Shown here: piece after piece, positions 4,927 to 5,717 of the stretch
Layout: each line of letters begins with the position of its first letter
Position numbering within the stretch: position 1 is the stretch's first letter
Assembly (NCBI GenBank): GCA_937966095.1
Contig: CALCKF010000106.1
Location: forward strand, 1 to 5,717
Source of the DNA: an uncultured Eubacterium sp.
Lineage (GTDB): Bacteria; Bacillota; Clostridia; Peptostreptococcales; Anaerovoracaceae
Reading direction: 5' to 3'
DNA: 5,717 nt
The notes under the pieces: generated by a model
The model's input: only the letters and a program-made list of their open reading frames with translations
What the model was told of the DNA's origin: nothing
The model's database searches: none
Made by a program: the position numbers and the translations under genes

Positions 4927-5717
4927 TCAATTCAACCACACATTCATATCAACTCTTCCACTTATACCACTTACACTGCCTGAGCTTGTATACTGCCAGC
5001 ATTTATACGGCCTGGTATAATTATTCACATTGTTGTACTGGGCCACCCATACCATGTATTTTGACAATAAATTCATATCCAGCTGATTATTCAGCCAGCT
5101 TAGATTTGAATAAATCATAGGTGTGTATCCATGTCCAATTATACGCTGACAAAATGCATCTGCAATCTGAGTCCTCACAGCCTTGGTCAACTTATCGCCT
5201 CGACCTCCAGCCCCTGTGCTTTCCGTATCAAATGCAACAGGATATGTAATCTTCCCTTTATACGGTTCTATCTTTTGTGCAACAAAATCGGCTTCGTTTT
5301 GAGCCTCTGCAACAGTTATAGCCTGTGAATAATAATAAACTCCTACATCTAAACCGGCAGCCAATGCTCCCTCTATATGTGTTTTAAATTTACTGTCAGC
5401 ATTTATACTTCCTGTTCCCCATCCTGTATACCCTACACGTATTATAACAAATTCTATTCCGTCATTTTTAACAGAATTCCAGTTTATGCTTGACTGGTAT
5501 TCAGATACATCGATGCCAGCTTTTGATGATAATATACCTTGAGAATTAAAATAATATCTCTTTCCATCGATATTCTGATATCCTTTCACAGGAGTTCCAT
5601 TTGCATCTCCATAATATTTATTTCCATCAATAATGTACCAGCCTTCAGCTTTTATTACATTGACCTCAAAACTTTTATCTACACCGTAATATTCTACAGT
5701 TATGGTTGCTGTACCTT
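4927..5717 (-). CDS. Modular GH25 muramidase with wall-binding repeats (5' end missing)
   Basis: The C-terminal 262 codons of a larger secreted protein; the frame is open to the right edge, so the start lies outside the window. The GTG at 5589-5587 is an internal valine, not a start. Visible residues 1-21, including GTATITVEYY, look like the last strands of a bacterial Ig-like (Big_2-type) domain. Residues 25-65 contain two YY-type cell-wall/choline-binding-like repeats, GWYIIDGNKYYGDANG and GYQNIDGKRYYFNSQG. The rest is a full GH25 lysozyme domain, which hydrolyses the MurNAc-GlcNAc beta-1,4 bond: GIDVSEYQ (67-74) carries the first catalytic Asp, and AFDTEST (161-167) carries the D-x-E pair with likely catalytic Glu165. 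Terminal CWQYTSSG and RVDMNVW are typical of the family's end. The protein probably acts outside the cell on peptidoglycan; the signal peptide cannot be seen. It is followed closely by the sugar aminotransferase. Confidence 0.93.
   Translation of the reverse strand, partial: GTATITVEYYGVDKSFEVNVIKAEGWYIIDGNKYYGDANGTPVKGYQNIDGKRYYFNSQGILSSKAGIDVSEYQSSINWNSVKNDGIEFVIIRVGYTGWGTGSINADSKFKTHIEGALAAGLDVGVYYYSQAITVAEAQNEADFVAQKIEPYKGKITYPVAFDTESTGAGGRGDKLTKAVRTQIADAFCQRIIGHGYTPMIYSNLSWLNNQLDMNLLSKYMVWVAQYNNVNNYTRPYKCWQYTSSGSVSGISGRVDMNVWLN

Noticed and set aside
5587..5589. GTG at 5589 as the true start of the lysozyme
   Set aside because: The frame stays open to the window edge and encodes a recognisable wall-binding repeat and Ig-like end upstream; there is no ribosome site before this GTG.

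Overview
The window looks like a chromosomal segment of a Gram-positive anaerobe of class Clostridia, most likely a Lachnospiraceae-type bacterium. The reasons are strong AGGAGG-type ribosome binding sites, a LexA with a Gram-positive-style operator, moderately AT-rich composition with many AGA and ATA codons, a secreted GH25 lysozyme with cell-wall-binding repeats, and a MoxR/CoxE-like gene pair. This placement is inference from gene content and signals; no marker fixes genus or species.

Layout, left to right. (1) Positions 1-126 hold a terminator-like hairpin from an upstream unit, two possible promoters and a LexA-box-like operator. (2) lexA (145-810, +) encodes the self-cleaving SOS repressor. 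(3) A strong bidirectional hairpin terminator (826-859) separates lexA from the convergent minus-strand unit; it contains the last codons and stop of the neighbouring gene. (4) Two tightly coupled minus-strand genes, moxR-like AAA+ ATPase (2877-2038) followed by a CoxE-like VWA protein (2031-838), are read from a good sigma-A-like promoter at 2947-2975. (5) A six-helix YjdF/DUF2238-like membrane protein (3629-3039, -) has its own extended -10 promoter. (6) A minus-strand surface-glycan/cell-wall pair enters from the right edge: the C-terminal part of a modular GH25 muramidase (5717-4927, 5' end outside the window), followed 12 bases later by a complete WbpE-like DegT/DnrJ/EryC1/StrS sugar aminotransferase (4914-3772).

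How the parts relate. LexA is probably autoregulated through the operator overlapping its -35. The ATPase and VWA protein are expected to work together as an AAA+/VWA remodelling machine whose client is not encoded here. The aminotransferase and lysozyme appear co-transcribed and both point to the envelope: one makes an amino sugar precursor, the other cuts or binds peptidoglycan. The YjdF-like gene is a separate single-gene unit of unknown role.

Nothing here is clearly a new defence or mobile system: I see no transposase, integrase, CRISPR array, tRNA or rRNA. The points most worth a second look are the unusual MIDAS motif of the VWA protein, the lexA control region with its 15-base direct repeat, and the lysozyme-aminotransferase coupling.
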